Origin: UBA11524 sp034104265 | GTDB lineage: Bacteria > Bacillota > Clostridia > Christensenellales > Aristaeellaceae | Assembly (NCBI GenBank): GCA_034104265.1 | Contig: JAXEEE010000084.1 | Span: 1 to 12,750 of the forward strand | Direction: 5' to 3' | DNA length: 12,750 nt | Shown: piece after piece, positions 7,301-12,650 of the stretch | Numbering within the stretch: the first letter of the stretch is position 1 | Layout: each line of letters starts with the position of its first letter | Program-made: the position numbers and the translations under genes | The notes under the pieces: model-generated | The model's input: the letters and a program-made list of their open reading frames with translations, nothing else | What the model was told of the DNA's origin: nothing | Databases searched by the model: none

Positions 7301-7627
7301 TCATTTCCGGATGAAGGCTTCGTCCCCCGTCGTTGTGTCATCCGATACATACCGCACAACCCGCATGTGCAGATCGTACTTCTCCCGCAGGGCCATGATG
7401 GTCTGCATCATGGGCGTGTGATGATGCCTGTCCAGCGCCGCCTGATCGGCCCAGCTGTCAATCAGCAGAACAGTTTCCTCATCCTCCATGGGGAAGAAGT
7501 ATTCATACTGCAGATTGCCCTCCTCCTGCCGGATGGCAGCCACCGTGCCGCCGGCGGTCATTTCCCCGGCAAAGTTGCGGGCAGCGCCATGGCAGCCGGA
7601 ATAGTAGATGTTCACCGTGATGCTCAC
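7301..7627 (-). CDS. ABM-domain monooxygenase (YgiN-like)
   Basis: This small 108-residue protein is of the antibiotic biosynthesis monooxygenase (ABM) fold, resembling YgiN-type quinol monooxygenases. These are dimeric alpha-beta barrels with no bound cofactor. Visible features are an N-terminal strand (MSITVNIYY), the GNLQYEYFFPMEDEETVLLI strand-hairpin (37-56) and DSWADQAALDRHHHTPMM (57-74), which carries the family's W-x-(D/N)-x-x-A-L-x-x-H pattern, then a helix and the last strand (MRVVRYV). The substrate cannot be told. The start is GTG at 7627, supported by AAGGAGG about 7 bases upstream; no ATG fits. The GTG overlaps the stop of a 9-codon ORF (GTGA), pointing to translational coupling. 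No separate promoter is visible, so expression probably depends on readthrough from the gene ending at 7739. Confidence 0.85.
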   Translation of the reverse strand: MSITVNIYYSGCHGAARNFAGEMTAGGTVAAIRQEEGNLQYEYFFPMEDEETVLLIDSWADQAALDRHHHTPMMQTIMALREKYDLHMRVVRYVSDDTTTGDEAFIRK

Positions 7628-7653
7628 AGGCTTTCCTCCTTATGCTGAATCAT
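7624..7653 (-). CDS. 9-codon mini-ORF coupled to the ABM gene
   Basis: ATG at 7653 encodes MIQHKEESL and stops at TGA 7626-7624. It has its own strong ribosome binding site (GGAGGAGG, 8 bases before the ATG). Its codons for K-E-E (AAGGAGGAA) contain the ribosome binding site of the next gene. Its TGA overlaps the GTG start of the ABM gene. It may be a leader peptide that feeds ribosomes to the next start. Without comparison to relatives it could also be chance. Confidence 0.4.
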   Translation of the reverse strand: MIQHKEESL

Positions 7654-7683
7654 GCGTGCAGCCTCCTCCGGCGTCTCTGTGAA

Positions 7684-7720
7684 CGGAAACAGCCACAGCA
7701 GAAAAGGCTGCTGTGGCTGT
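7684..7720 (-). terminator. 13-bp hairpin, terminator or attenuator
   Basis: A perfect 13-bp stem, ACAGCCACAGCAG with CTGCTGTGGCTGT (arms 7689-7701 and 7708-7720), is closed by a 6-base loop. On the minus strand it is followed by only TTTCCG. It lies 18 bases after the stop of the secreted gene at 7739. The short T-tract and the absence of a later promoter suggest partial termination that lets some transcripts continue into the ABM gene. Confidence 0.75.
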
Positions 7721-7738
7721 CCACGGTCGCATATCGCG

Positions 7739-8572
7739 TCAGTTGCTGTAGGCCAGGGCCTCCACCGTACCCAGGGTGCGGCCGGTCTGCGCCAGATAAT
7801 CCGCCACATAGCTGTACAGTTCGCTCTCGATGATGAGCGTGCCACCCTCGGGCAGGATCACCGTGTCAGTGCCCATGTCGGCTTCCACCGTCAGCACCAG
7901 CCGGCCCTCGGCGTCATACACGGCGGCAGCCACGCAGGGATTGCGCAGGGGCGCGCCGGTGTCGTTGGTCAGGGTGAAGCGCACCACGTCCACCATGTCG
8001 CCGTAGATGTCCAGGCTCCGGGTCACTTCCGCAGCGACCTGCACGTGCGCGGGCGCCTCCGTGCTGTAGGCATAGGGATCGGCATACACGGTCAGGGCCA
8101 CGCCCGCCACATGCTCGGGCAGGGAGACCGCGTCCGTCTTGCTGAGCATCACATACTCCTCGATCACCGCCGTATCGCCGGGGGCCAGCACATCGGGTCT
8201 GGCGAACAGGTAGGACTGCTCCTCCAGGATGCTGCCGTCACCGTCGGTCACAACAATCTCGCCGTCCACAGCCACGGGGCTGTCGCCGTCATTGCGGATC
8301 ACCGCGTACACATAGCAGTCGATGAAGGAGGAATAGTCCTCCGCCTTCACGATGCAGTTGACGTCCAGGATGCTCAGGCCGTCCTGGGCGGAGAGGGTGA
8401 ACTGGATGTCCGTCTGAGGAACCGCCGCGTCCGCAGGCTCCACGGGAGGGTCGGTTTCCTCCGTGCCGCCGCTGCGCAGCATATCCTGCAGCTCGCTGAA
8501 GGTGGCGGCGGAGGCGCAGGCGCAGCTGAAGACCAGGCACAGGCTCACAAGCAGGGCAAAAAGCTTCTTCAT
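7739..8572 (-). CDS. Secreted protein with two FxLYD-like beta domains
   Basis: The product is 277 residues. A Sec signal peptide covers residues 1 to about 22 (MKKLFALLVSLCLVFSCACASA); no convincing lipobox is seen, so secretion rather than lipid anchoring is inferred. A short acidic, Pro-rich linker (35-53) follows. Two beta-sandwich segments are alike in layout. The first is YVYAVIRNDGDSPVAVDGEI with DGDGSI and LAPGDTAVI (87-137). The second is VVRFTLTNDTGAPLRNPCVA with DAEGRL and LPEGGTLII (196-248). The N-x-(S/T)-G/D-x-P turn, D-x-x-G-x-(I/L) hairpin and (L)-x-(P)-G closing strand recall FxLYD-type domains of Bacillota surface proteins. The function is unknown. The ATG at 8572 follows AAAGGAG by 9 bases. 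It has its own promoter (8623-8651) and heads a possible transcript that reaches the ABM gene through the weak hairpin at 7684-7720. Confidence 0.85.
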   Translation of the reverse strand: MKKLFALLVSLCLVFSCACASAATFSELQDMLRSGGTEETDPPVEPADAAVPQTDIQFTLSAQDGLSILDVNCIVKAEDYSSFIDCYVYAVIRNDGDSPVAVDGEIVVTDGDGSILEEQSYLFARPDVLAPGDTAVIEEYVMLSKTDAVSLPEHVAGVALTVYADPYAYSTEAPAHVQVAAEVTRSLDIYGDMVDVVRFTLTNDTGAPLRNPCVAAAVYDAEGRLVLTVEADMGTDTVILPEGGTLIIESELYSYVADYLAQTGRTLGTVEALAYSN

Positions 8573-8622
8573 GATGCATAACTCCTTTCATGATCCGTTT
8601 TCCGGGAATGGCTGTTTGGGTC

Positions 8623-8651
8623 AGTGTAGCACACCCGGCGGGGGAAGTCAA
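8623..8651 (-). promoter_or_regulatory. Promoter of the FxLYD-like secreted gene
   Basis: On the minus strand there is a -35 TTGACT (8651-8646), a 17-bp spacer ending TGTGC, and a -10 TACACT (8628-8623) with an extended -10 TG. The -35 starts only a few bases after the terminator-like hairpin of the feo unit, so the two transcription units are tightly packed. Confidence 0.8.
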
Positions 8652-8654
8652 CGC

Positions 8655-8688
8655 CAAAGGGCCGCCCGCGCCTGCGCGCAGACGGCCC
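8655..8688 (-). terminator. Terminator-like hairpin ending the feo unit
   Basis: On the minus strand GGGCCGTCTGCGC (8688-8676) pairs with GCGCGGGCGGCCC (8671-8659) over 13 positions, two of them G-U, around a GCAG loop. Only TTT follows (8658-8656). It starts 16 bases after the stop of the small Cys-rich protein gene. The stem is strong but the T-tract is short. Confidence 0.65.
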
Positions 8689-8704
8689 CGCTTGCTCGGT
8701 TTTC

Positions 8705-8836
8705 TCAGTGGCAGCCGCGGCAGCGGGAGCAGTCGCCCCCGCAGCAGCCCTTGCCGCTGCGCTTGTCCTTCACCATCTTCGCCACAACCGCCGCGACGAT
8801 CAGCAGAAGGATTCCGCCGACAATCCATGTTGCCAT
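8705..8836 (-). CDS. FeoB-associated Cys-rich membrane protein
   Basis: This small 43-residue protein reads MATWIVGGILLLIVAAVVAK, then a basic stretch MVKDKRSGKG, then a Cys-rich tail CCGGDCSRCRGCH. The N-terminal half is a single membrane helix. The tail has five Cys and a terminal His within 13 residues, suited to metal binding. The layout, size and position immediately after feoB match the FeoB-associated Cys-rich membrane protein family of Bacillota, which is thought to act with FeoB, perhaps in the manner of FeoC; its role is not well established. It begins 29 bases after the feoB stop, so it is in the same operon. The ribosome binding site is weak (AGCGGG), which suggests reinitiation or low expression. 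It is easily missed by gene callers because of its length. Confidence 0.9.
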   Translation of the reverse strand: MATWIVGGILLLIVAAVVAKMVKDKRSGKGCCGGDCSRCRGCH

Positions 8837-8865
8837 GCCTGACACCCGCTTTCTGCCGCCCTGTC

Positions 8866-11214
8866 TCAGGCAGCCTCGCCGACCCCACGGGTCAGATGGT
8901 TATCGTCATATTTGTTGCGGCGCACCAGCATGTACACCAGCACCGCCAGCAGCACGATGGCCGCCACCGTCCAGAAGGTGAAGCCCGCGCCGGAGAACAG
9001 CAGCCCCAGCTGGTACACAATCAGCGCGATCACATAGGCGAACACGCACTGGTACCCGATGGCGAACCAGGTCCACTTGCCGCTGTTCATCTCCCGCTTG
9101 ATGGCGCCGATGGCCGCGAAGCAGGGCGCGCACAGGAGGTTGAAGATCATGAAGGCGAAGGCCGCCAGCTGACCATGACCGCCGCTGGTCTCGTCAAAGC
9201 CCGCTGCGATGGGGGACAGGGCCTCGGCCATCTTCTCGGTGTCGCCCTCGTCCACCACGTCCGCCGTGGCTTCATCGTCCGTATCGGTATTATACACAAT
9301 GCCGAACACGTTGACAACCTCTTCCTTGGCCACCAGACCCGTGATGGTTGCCACGGTAGGCTTCCAGTCCGCGAAGCCCAGGGGATGGAAGATGGGGGAG
9401 ATGAAGCCGCCCACGCGGCCCAGGATGCTGTTGTCCGCGTCCCCCACAGCGCCGAAGGTGACCGGCGCATCGGCGGAAGCCTCCACGACCTCGACCACTT
9501 CCTCGCCGTTCTCGGCCAGCTCGGCTTCAGGCTGCGCCGCCTCCCAGCCGTAGGACTGGGCGAACCAGATGATGATGGAGGACACCAGGATCACCGTGCC
9601 GGCGCGCTTGATGAAGCTCCAGCCCCGCTCCCACATGCTGTGCAGCACGTTCCTGCCGCTGGGCAGATGGTAGGCAGGCAGCTCCATGACAAAGGGCGCG
9701 GGATCCCCGGCGAACATCTTCGTCTTCTTGAGCATGATGCCGCTGACGATGATGGCCGCCATGCCGATGAAGTAGGCGGACACGGCTACCCAGCCCGCGT
9801 TGTGGAACAGCGCGCCGGCAATCAGGCCGATGATGGGCATCTTCGCGCCGCAGGGCATAAAGGTGGTGGTCATGATGGTCATGCGGCGGTCGCGTTCGTT
9901 CTCGATGGTACGGGAGGCCATGATGCCGGGCACGCCGCAGCCCGTGCCGATCAGCATGGGGATGAAGCTCTTGCCCGACAGCCCGAACTTGCGGAAGATG
10001 CGGTCCATGATGAAGGCGATACGGGCCATGTAGCCCACGTCCTCCAGGATAGCCAGCAGGAAGAACAGCACCAGCATCTGGGGCACAAAGCCGATGACCG
10101 CGCCCACGCCCGCGATGATGCCGTCACAGATCAGCCCGGTAAGCCATTCCGCCGTGCCAATGCCCGTCAAAAGGCCCCGCACAGGCTCCTGTATCCATTC
10201 GCCCACGAACACGTCGTTGGTGAAGTCGGTGACGATGGTACCGATGGTGGTCACGGAAATGTAGTACACAAACCACATCACCAGCGCGAAGATGGGCAGC
10301 GCCAGCCACCGGTTGGTGACAACGCGGTCAATCCTGTCAGAAGTGGTCATGCTGCCCTTGGGCTTGCCCTTGCGCACGCAGGCGGACACCAGCTGGTTGA
10401 TGTAGGCGTAGCGCTGGTTGGTGATGATGGACTCCGCATCGTCGTCCATCTCCTGCTCGCATCCGGCAATCACCTGCTCGATGGCGTTCCGGATGCCCTG
10501 GGGCAGGTTCAGCTCCGCCACCACCTTCTCGTCCCGCTCGAACAGCTTGATGGCGTACCACCGGGACAGATGCTCCGGCACGATGGCCCCCTCGTGGACG
10601 CTGCCGTCGGCATGGTGGTGATGCACGCTCTCCTGGCCGTCCCGGTGGGTGATCAGATCCTCAATGTGGGCCAGGGCGTGCTCCACGCTCCCGGCGAACA
10701 CATGGGGCAGCTCCGCCCGCGCGCCGGACTTGGCCAGCGCCGCCGCCCGGGTCGCCACCTGTTTGGAGCCCTCGCCCTTGAGGGCGGAGGTCTCCACCAC
10801 CTCGCAGCGCAGGGCCTCGCCCAGCTTCTTCAGGTCGATCCTGTCGCCGTTCTTGCGGGTCAGGTCGATCATGTTCAGCGCGATGATCATGGGGATCCCC
10901 AGCTCCGCCAGCTGGGTGGTCAGATACAGGTTGCGCTCGATGTTGGTGGCGTCCACGATGTTGAGGATAGCGTCAGGCTTCTCATTCACCAGGTAGCTGC
11001 GGGCCACCACCTCCTCCAGGGTGTAGGGGGAGAGGCTGTAAATGCCCGGCAGGTCCTGGATGATCACGTCCTCCTTACCCCGGAGCCGGCCCTCCTTCTT
11101 CTCCACCGTCACGCCGGGCCAGTTGCCCACGTACTGGTTGGAGCCGGTCAGATCATTGAACATGGTGGTTTTGCCGCAGTTGGGATTGCCCGCCAATGCG
11201 ATCTTGATGGCCAT
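8866..11214 (-). CDS. feoB: Ferrous iron transporter FeoB
   Basis: This 782-residue inner-membrane Fe(II) permease has an N-terminal G domain. The GTPase motifs are G1 GNPNCGKT (9-16), the G2 region GVTVEKKEG (34-42), G3 DLPG (54-57), G4 NMID (114-117) and G5 SALKG (143-147). A helical GDI-like domain spans about 170-285. The membrane part contains the Gate motifs FVPQMLVLFFLLAILEDVGY (376-395), GTGCGVPGIMASRT (423-436, C426), TFMPCGAKMPI (451-461, C455) and FNLLCAPCFAAIGAIKREM (691-709). Oddities are a His cluster (H198-H201, then H207) in the GDI-like region, and two acidic insertions (about 559-585 and 641-662) flanking a Gate segment. The ATG at 11214 follows AAGGAGAG at good spacing. Two feoA genes lie upstream and the Cys-rich accessory gene downstream. 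An operator-like palindrome sits 31 bases before the start, so feoB may have extra iron-linked control. Confidence 0.97.
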   Translation of the reverse strand: MAIKIALAGNPNCGKTTMFNDLTGSNQYVGNWPGVTVEKKEGRLRGKEDVIIQDLPGIYSLSPYTLEEVVARSYLVNEKPDAILNIVDATNIERNLYLTTQLAELGIPMIIALNMIDLTRKNGDRIDLKKLGEALRCEVVETSALKGEGSKQVATRAAALAKSGARAELPHVFAGSVEHALAHIEDLITHRDGQESVHHHHADGSVHEGAIVPEHLSRWYAIKLFERDEKVVAELNLPQGIRNAIEQVIAGCEQEMDDDAESIITNQRYAYINQLVSACVRKGKPKGSMTTSDRIDRVVTNRWLALPIFALVMWFVYYISVTTIGTIVTDFTNDVFVGEWIQEPVRGLLTGIGTAEWLTGLICDGIIAGVGAVIGFVPQMLVLFFLLAILEDVGYMARIAFIMDRIFRKFGLSGKSFIPMLIGTGCGVPGIMASRTIENERDRRMTIMTTTFMPCGAKMPIIGLIAGALFHNAGWVAVSAYFIGMAAIIVSGIMLKKTKMFAGDPAPFVMELPAYHLPSGRNVLHSMWERGWSFIKRAGTVILVSSIIIWFAQSYGWEAAQPEAELAENGEEVVEVVEASADAPVTFGAVGDADNSILGRVGGFISPIFHPLGFADWKPTVATITGLVAKEEVVNVFGIVYNTDTDDEATADVVDEGDTEKMAEALSPIAAGFDETSGGHGQLAAFAFMIFNLLCAPCFAAIGAIKREMNSGKWTWFAIGYQCVFAYVIALIVYQLGLLFSGAGFTFWTVAAIVLLAVLVYMLVRRNKYDDNHLTRGVGEAA

Positions 11215-11244
11215 GGGTTTTCTCTCCTTCTGTCATGCTTTCCC

Positions 11245-11264
11245 AGGTTAGTCTATACTAACCT
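11245..11264. promoter_or_regulatory. Operator-like palindrome between feoA and feoB
   Basis: AGGTTAGTCTATACTAACCT has perfect 8-bp arms around a 4-base centre. It resembles DtxR/IdeR-type boxes (GGTTAG...CTAACC) and shares its half-site with the three repeats upstream of the first feoA. It lies between the feoA stop and the feoB ribosome binding site. No convincing promoter is seen next to it, although TATAGA inside it could act as a -10. Confidence 0.7.
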
Positions 11265-11274
11265 CCAGGTCTTG

Positions 11275-11313
11275 AAAAAGCGCCGCGCCGGTTGACCCGG
11301 ATGGCAGCGCGCT
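11275..11313 (-). terminator. Terminator-like hairpin after the second feoA
   Basis: On the minus strand the hairpin begins at the feoA stop. AGCGC (11313-11309) pairs with GCGCT (11283-11279), with CCGG pairing CCGG around a GTCAA loop inside and several bulges. TTTTT follows (11279-11275). The stem is imperfect, so it may act as an attenuator that lowers feoB expression relative to feoA. Confidence 0.45.
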
Positions 11314-11534
11314 CACTGCACCTCGATCAGTTCCGCGTCGCCCTTGCGCAGGGACAGCTCGTACCCGCGCACGGTCAGCTCCAGCGGATCGCCCAGGGGG
11401 GCCACCTTGCGCACGTACACCTCGGTGCCCTTGGTCAGGCCCATGTCCATGATGCGGCGCTTGAGGGCGCCCTCGCCATGCAGCCGGAGGATCACCGCGG
11501 ATTCCCCGACCCTGACGTCCTTGAGAGTCTTCAT
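11313..11534 (-). CDS. feoA: FeoA domain protein (second copy in operon)
   Basis: This 73-residue cytoplasmic SH3-like FeoA protein is thought to assist FeoB-driven Fe(II) uptake by contacting FeoB. The family pattern is clear: an N-terminal strand (MKTLKDVRVGESAVILRLHG), GALKRRIMDMGLTKGTEVYV (22-41) with the typical R-x-x-x-(L/M)-G-(L/F)-x-x-G helix-turn, PLGDPLELTVRGYELSLRK (45-63), and a last strand ELIEV. The ATG at 11534 has AAGGAAGG about 11 bases upstream. It starts 30 bases after the first feoA, on the same transcript. It is longer and more conventional than the upstream copy because it keeps the PLGDP-x-x-(L/V)-x-(V)-R-G-y segment, so it is probably the one that works with FeoB. Confidence 0.93.
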   Translation of the reverse strand: MKTLKDVRVGESAVILRLHGEGALKRRIMDMGLTKGTEVYVRKVAPLGDPLELTVRGYELSLRKGDAELIEVQ

Positions 11535-11564
11535 TGTTTGTCCCGCCTTCCTTTCCCTGTCCGC

Positions 11565-11777
11565 TCAGACCATGATGCGCATGGCCATCGTTTTATCCAG
11601 CGCGATGCGGCTGTCCTTCACCGAGAGGATCAGGTTGCCGCCCAGCTCGCTGACCACGCGAACCTCCTCGCCCACCACGAAGCCCAGCTCCGCCAGGTGC
11701 TGGCGCACCTCGTCACGCCCGGTGATCTTCCGGATGCAGCCTGCCTCGCCTACGCCTACCATTGCCAGGGGCATCAT
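11565..11777 (-). CDS. feoA: FeoA domain protein (first copy in operon)
   Basis: This 70-residue FeoA-type SH3-like protein has the sequence pattern MMPLAMVGVGEAGCIRKITG (1-20), DEVRQHLAELGFVVGEEVRV (22-41) with the L-x-E-L-G-F-x-x-G signature, NLILSVKDSRIALDKTMAMR (48-67) and a final strand. It differs from the second copy in its L-G-G-N-L-I loop in place of PLGDP. The two copies probably have different jobs. Paired feoA genes ahead of feoB are common in Clostridia. ATG at 11777 (or 11774, better spaced) follows AAGGAGG. It is the first gene of the operon, immediately after a promoter covered by three operator-like repeats. Confidence 0.92.
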   Translation of the reverse strand: MMPLAMVGVGEAGCIRKITGRDEVRQHLAELGFVVGEEVRVVSELGGNLILSVKDSRIALDKTMAMRIMV

Positions 11778-11790
11778 GCGGTCCTCCTTC

Positions 11791-11808
11791 TGTTAGATTT
11801 GGCTAACA
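11791..11808. promoter_or_regulatory. feo operator-like repeat, proximal site
   Basis: TGTTAGATTTGGCTAACA has perfect 6-bp arms around a 6-base centre. It lies immediately before the ribosome binding site of the first feoA, inside the untranslated leader. It shares the GTTAG half-site with the other three repeats of the feo unit. Confidence 0.6.
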
Positions 11809-11824
11809 TTCCGGTCAAGATGGA

Positions 11825-11850
11825 GGTTAGACATTCTTAACCGTCTAACC
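11825..11850. promoter_or_regulatory. feo operator-like repeat, middle site
   Basis: Perfect 8-bp arms GGTTAGAC (11825-11832) and GTCTAACC (11843-11850) are separated by 10 bases. A second overlapping repeat uses GGTTA (11825-11829) and TAACC (11838-11842), so two binding registers are possible. It lies just downstream of the promoter -10, around the expected transcription start. Confidence 0.7.
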
Positions 11851-11855
11851 GATTG

Positions 11856-11877
11856 GGAGTTTAGCATGTCTAACTCC
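11856..11877. promoter_or_regulatory. feo operator-like repeat over the promoter
   Basis: A 22-bp near-palindrome runs from GGAGTT (11856-11861) to AACTCC (11872-11877), centred on ATG/CAT, with TTTAG and TCTAA inside. It covers the -10 and most of the spacer of the feo promoter, where a bound repressor would block RNA polymerase. It resembles boxes of DtxR/MntR-family metal-dependent repressors. Confidence 0.7.
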
Positions 11878-11886
11878 ATATGTCAA
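11858..11886 (-). promoter_or_regulatory. feo operon promoter
   Basis: On the minus strand there is a -35 TTGACA (11886-11881, exact consensus), a 17-bp spacer ending in ATGC, and a -10 TAAACT (11863-11858) with an extended -10 TG. The first feoA begins about 81 bases downstream. The spacer and -10 are covered by an operator-like near-palindrome. Confidence 0.88.
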
Positions 11887-11932
11887 CCCATTTCAGGAAG
11901 ATTTTTTGTTGTCGGGGGAAAAGTTTTACCTG

Positions 11933-12078
11933 CTCGCGGGAAAGAACCAACGGGCGGGGGGCCGCCCTCGTTGCGCGCGGGGTGGGGGGCTTTGGATCGC
12001 GCCTGGTGGGCGCGGTGGACTTTTGCCCGCAGCGCGGGCGTGCAGGGGTGTTCTTTCCCACTCGCGGGAAAGAACCAA
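11933..12078. repeat. 18-bp direct repeat pair with a hairpin
   Basis: CTCGCGGGAAAGAACCAA occurs exactly at 11933-11950 and 12061-12078, 128 bp apart. The second copy forms a perfect 10-bp inverted repeat with the sequence before it: GTTCTTTCCC (12050-12059) and GGGAAAGAAC (12066-12075) around a 6-base loop. A second small hairpin (GCCCGC 12025-12030, GCGGGC 12034-12039) lies between the copies. Confidence 0.8.
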
Positions 12079-12488
12079 AGGGCGCCCGGTGGCAGCCAAT
12101 CCGAGCCAGCACCATGGCTGCCCCCGGACCCCTCCTCGCTTGGCTTGAGGGTGGAACCTCATGCTGCGCGAGGCTATAGACTTCCTCGCGGGGGCGGCTT
12201 GGAGCGACTTTAGTGGTTATGTCTGTCATCCGCTGGCGGCCGGGCGGCACCGGGGGGGCCGCCCTCGGGGTACGCGAGATGCGTTGCCCTAGTCACGCTT
12301 GCAGGGCGCAGGGGCCTTGGTTCGGAGCACAGGTACTCGCGCAACTTCCGGGCCGGACATGGCGCAGGTTTCCTGTGGCGAAGCATGGCCGGAGGAGCAG
12401 GAGTAATCTCCGTCGGCCTCCGCAGGAGGTCGCCGCCTCTCACCCCCAAGGCGGAGCGCGCAAGCATGGGCGAAGCGGGGCGACCGCA

Positions 12489-12580
12489 GGGGAGCCCCGC
12501 CCGAGCGTGCGCAACCCAGTATCCTTCCCCGGAGGGGAAGGTGTCACGGCAGTTGCCGTGACGGATAGGGGGAGCCCCGC
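12489..12580. repeat. Double-hairpin element flanked by 12-bp repeats
   Basis: Two perfect hairpins lie one base apart: CCTTCCCC/GGGGAAGG (12523-12541, 3-base loop) and GTCACGGC/GCCGTGAC (12543-12562, 4-base loop). They are bracketed by two identical copies of GGGGAGCCCCGC (12489-12500 and 12569-12580). Read on the minus strand (ATCCGTCACGGC... then CCTTCCCC...), the order resembles the double-hairpin intergenic repeats seen in many gut Clostridia genomes. That resemblance is from memory and was not searched. Confidence 0.7.
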
Positions 12581-12593
12581 ATGTTCCGCGTCG

Positions 12594-12650
12594 CGCCTCG
12601 CCCGTTGCGAGGCGTGACCCCCGCAAGCGCGGCGCGCCCGGTGCGCGCCG
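12594..12650. repeat. Two further perfect hairpins
   Basis: CGCCTCGC (12594-12601) pairs with GCGAGGCG (12607-12614) around a 5-base loop. CGGCGCGC (12630-12637) pairs with GCGCGCCG (12643-12650) around a 5-base loop. Neither is followed by a T-tract on either strand, so they are not ordinary terminators. They continue the hairpin series that starts at 12523. Confidence 0.7.

Noticed and set aside
7624..7845. A 73-codon minus-strand frame ending at the ABM gene start.
   Set aside because: It overlaps the end of the secreted gene and runs through the terminator hairpin; only its last nine codons have their own ribosome binding site, and those are listed as the mini-ORF.
8590..11295. A 901-codon open frame on the plus strand opposite feoB.
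   Set aside because: It is the antisense shadow of an unmistakable feoB, with a His/Gly/Asp-rich product that fits no family.
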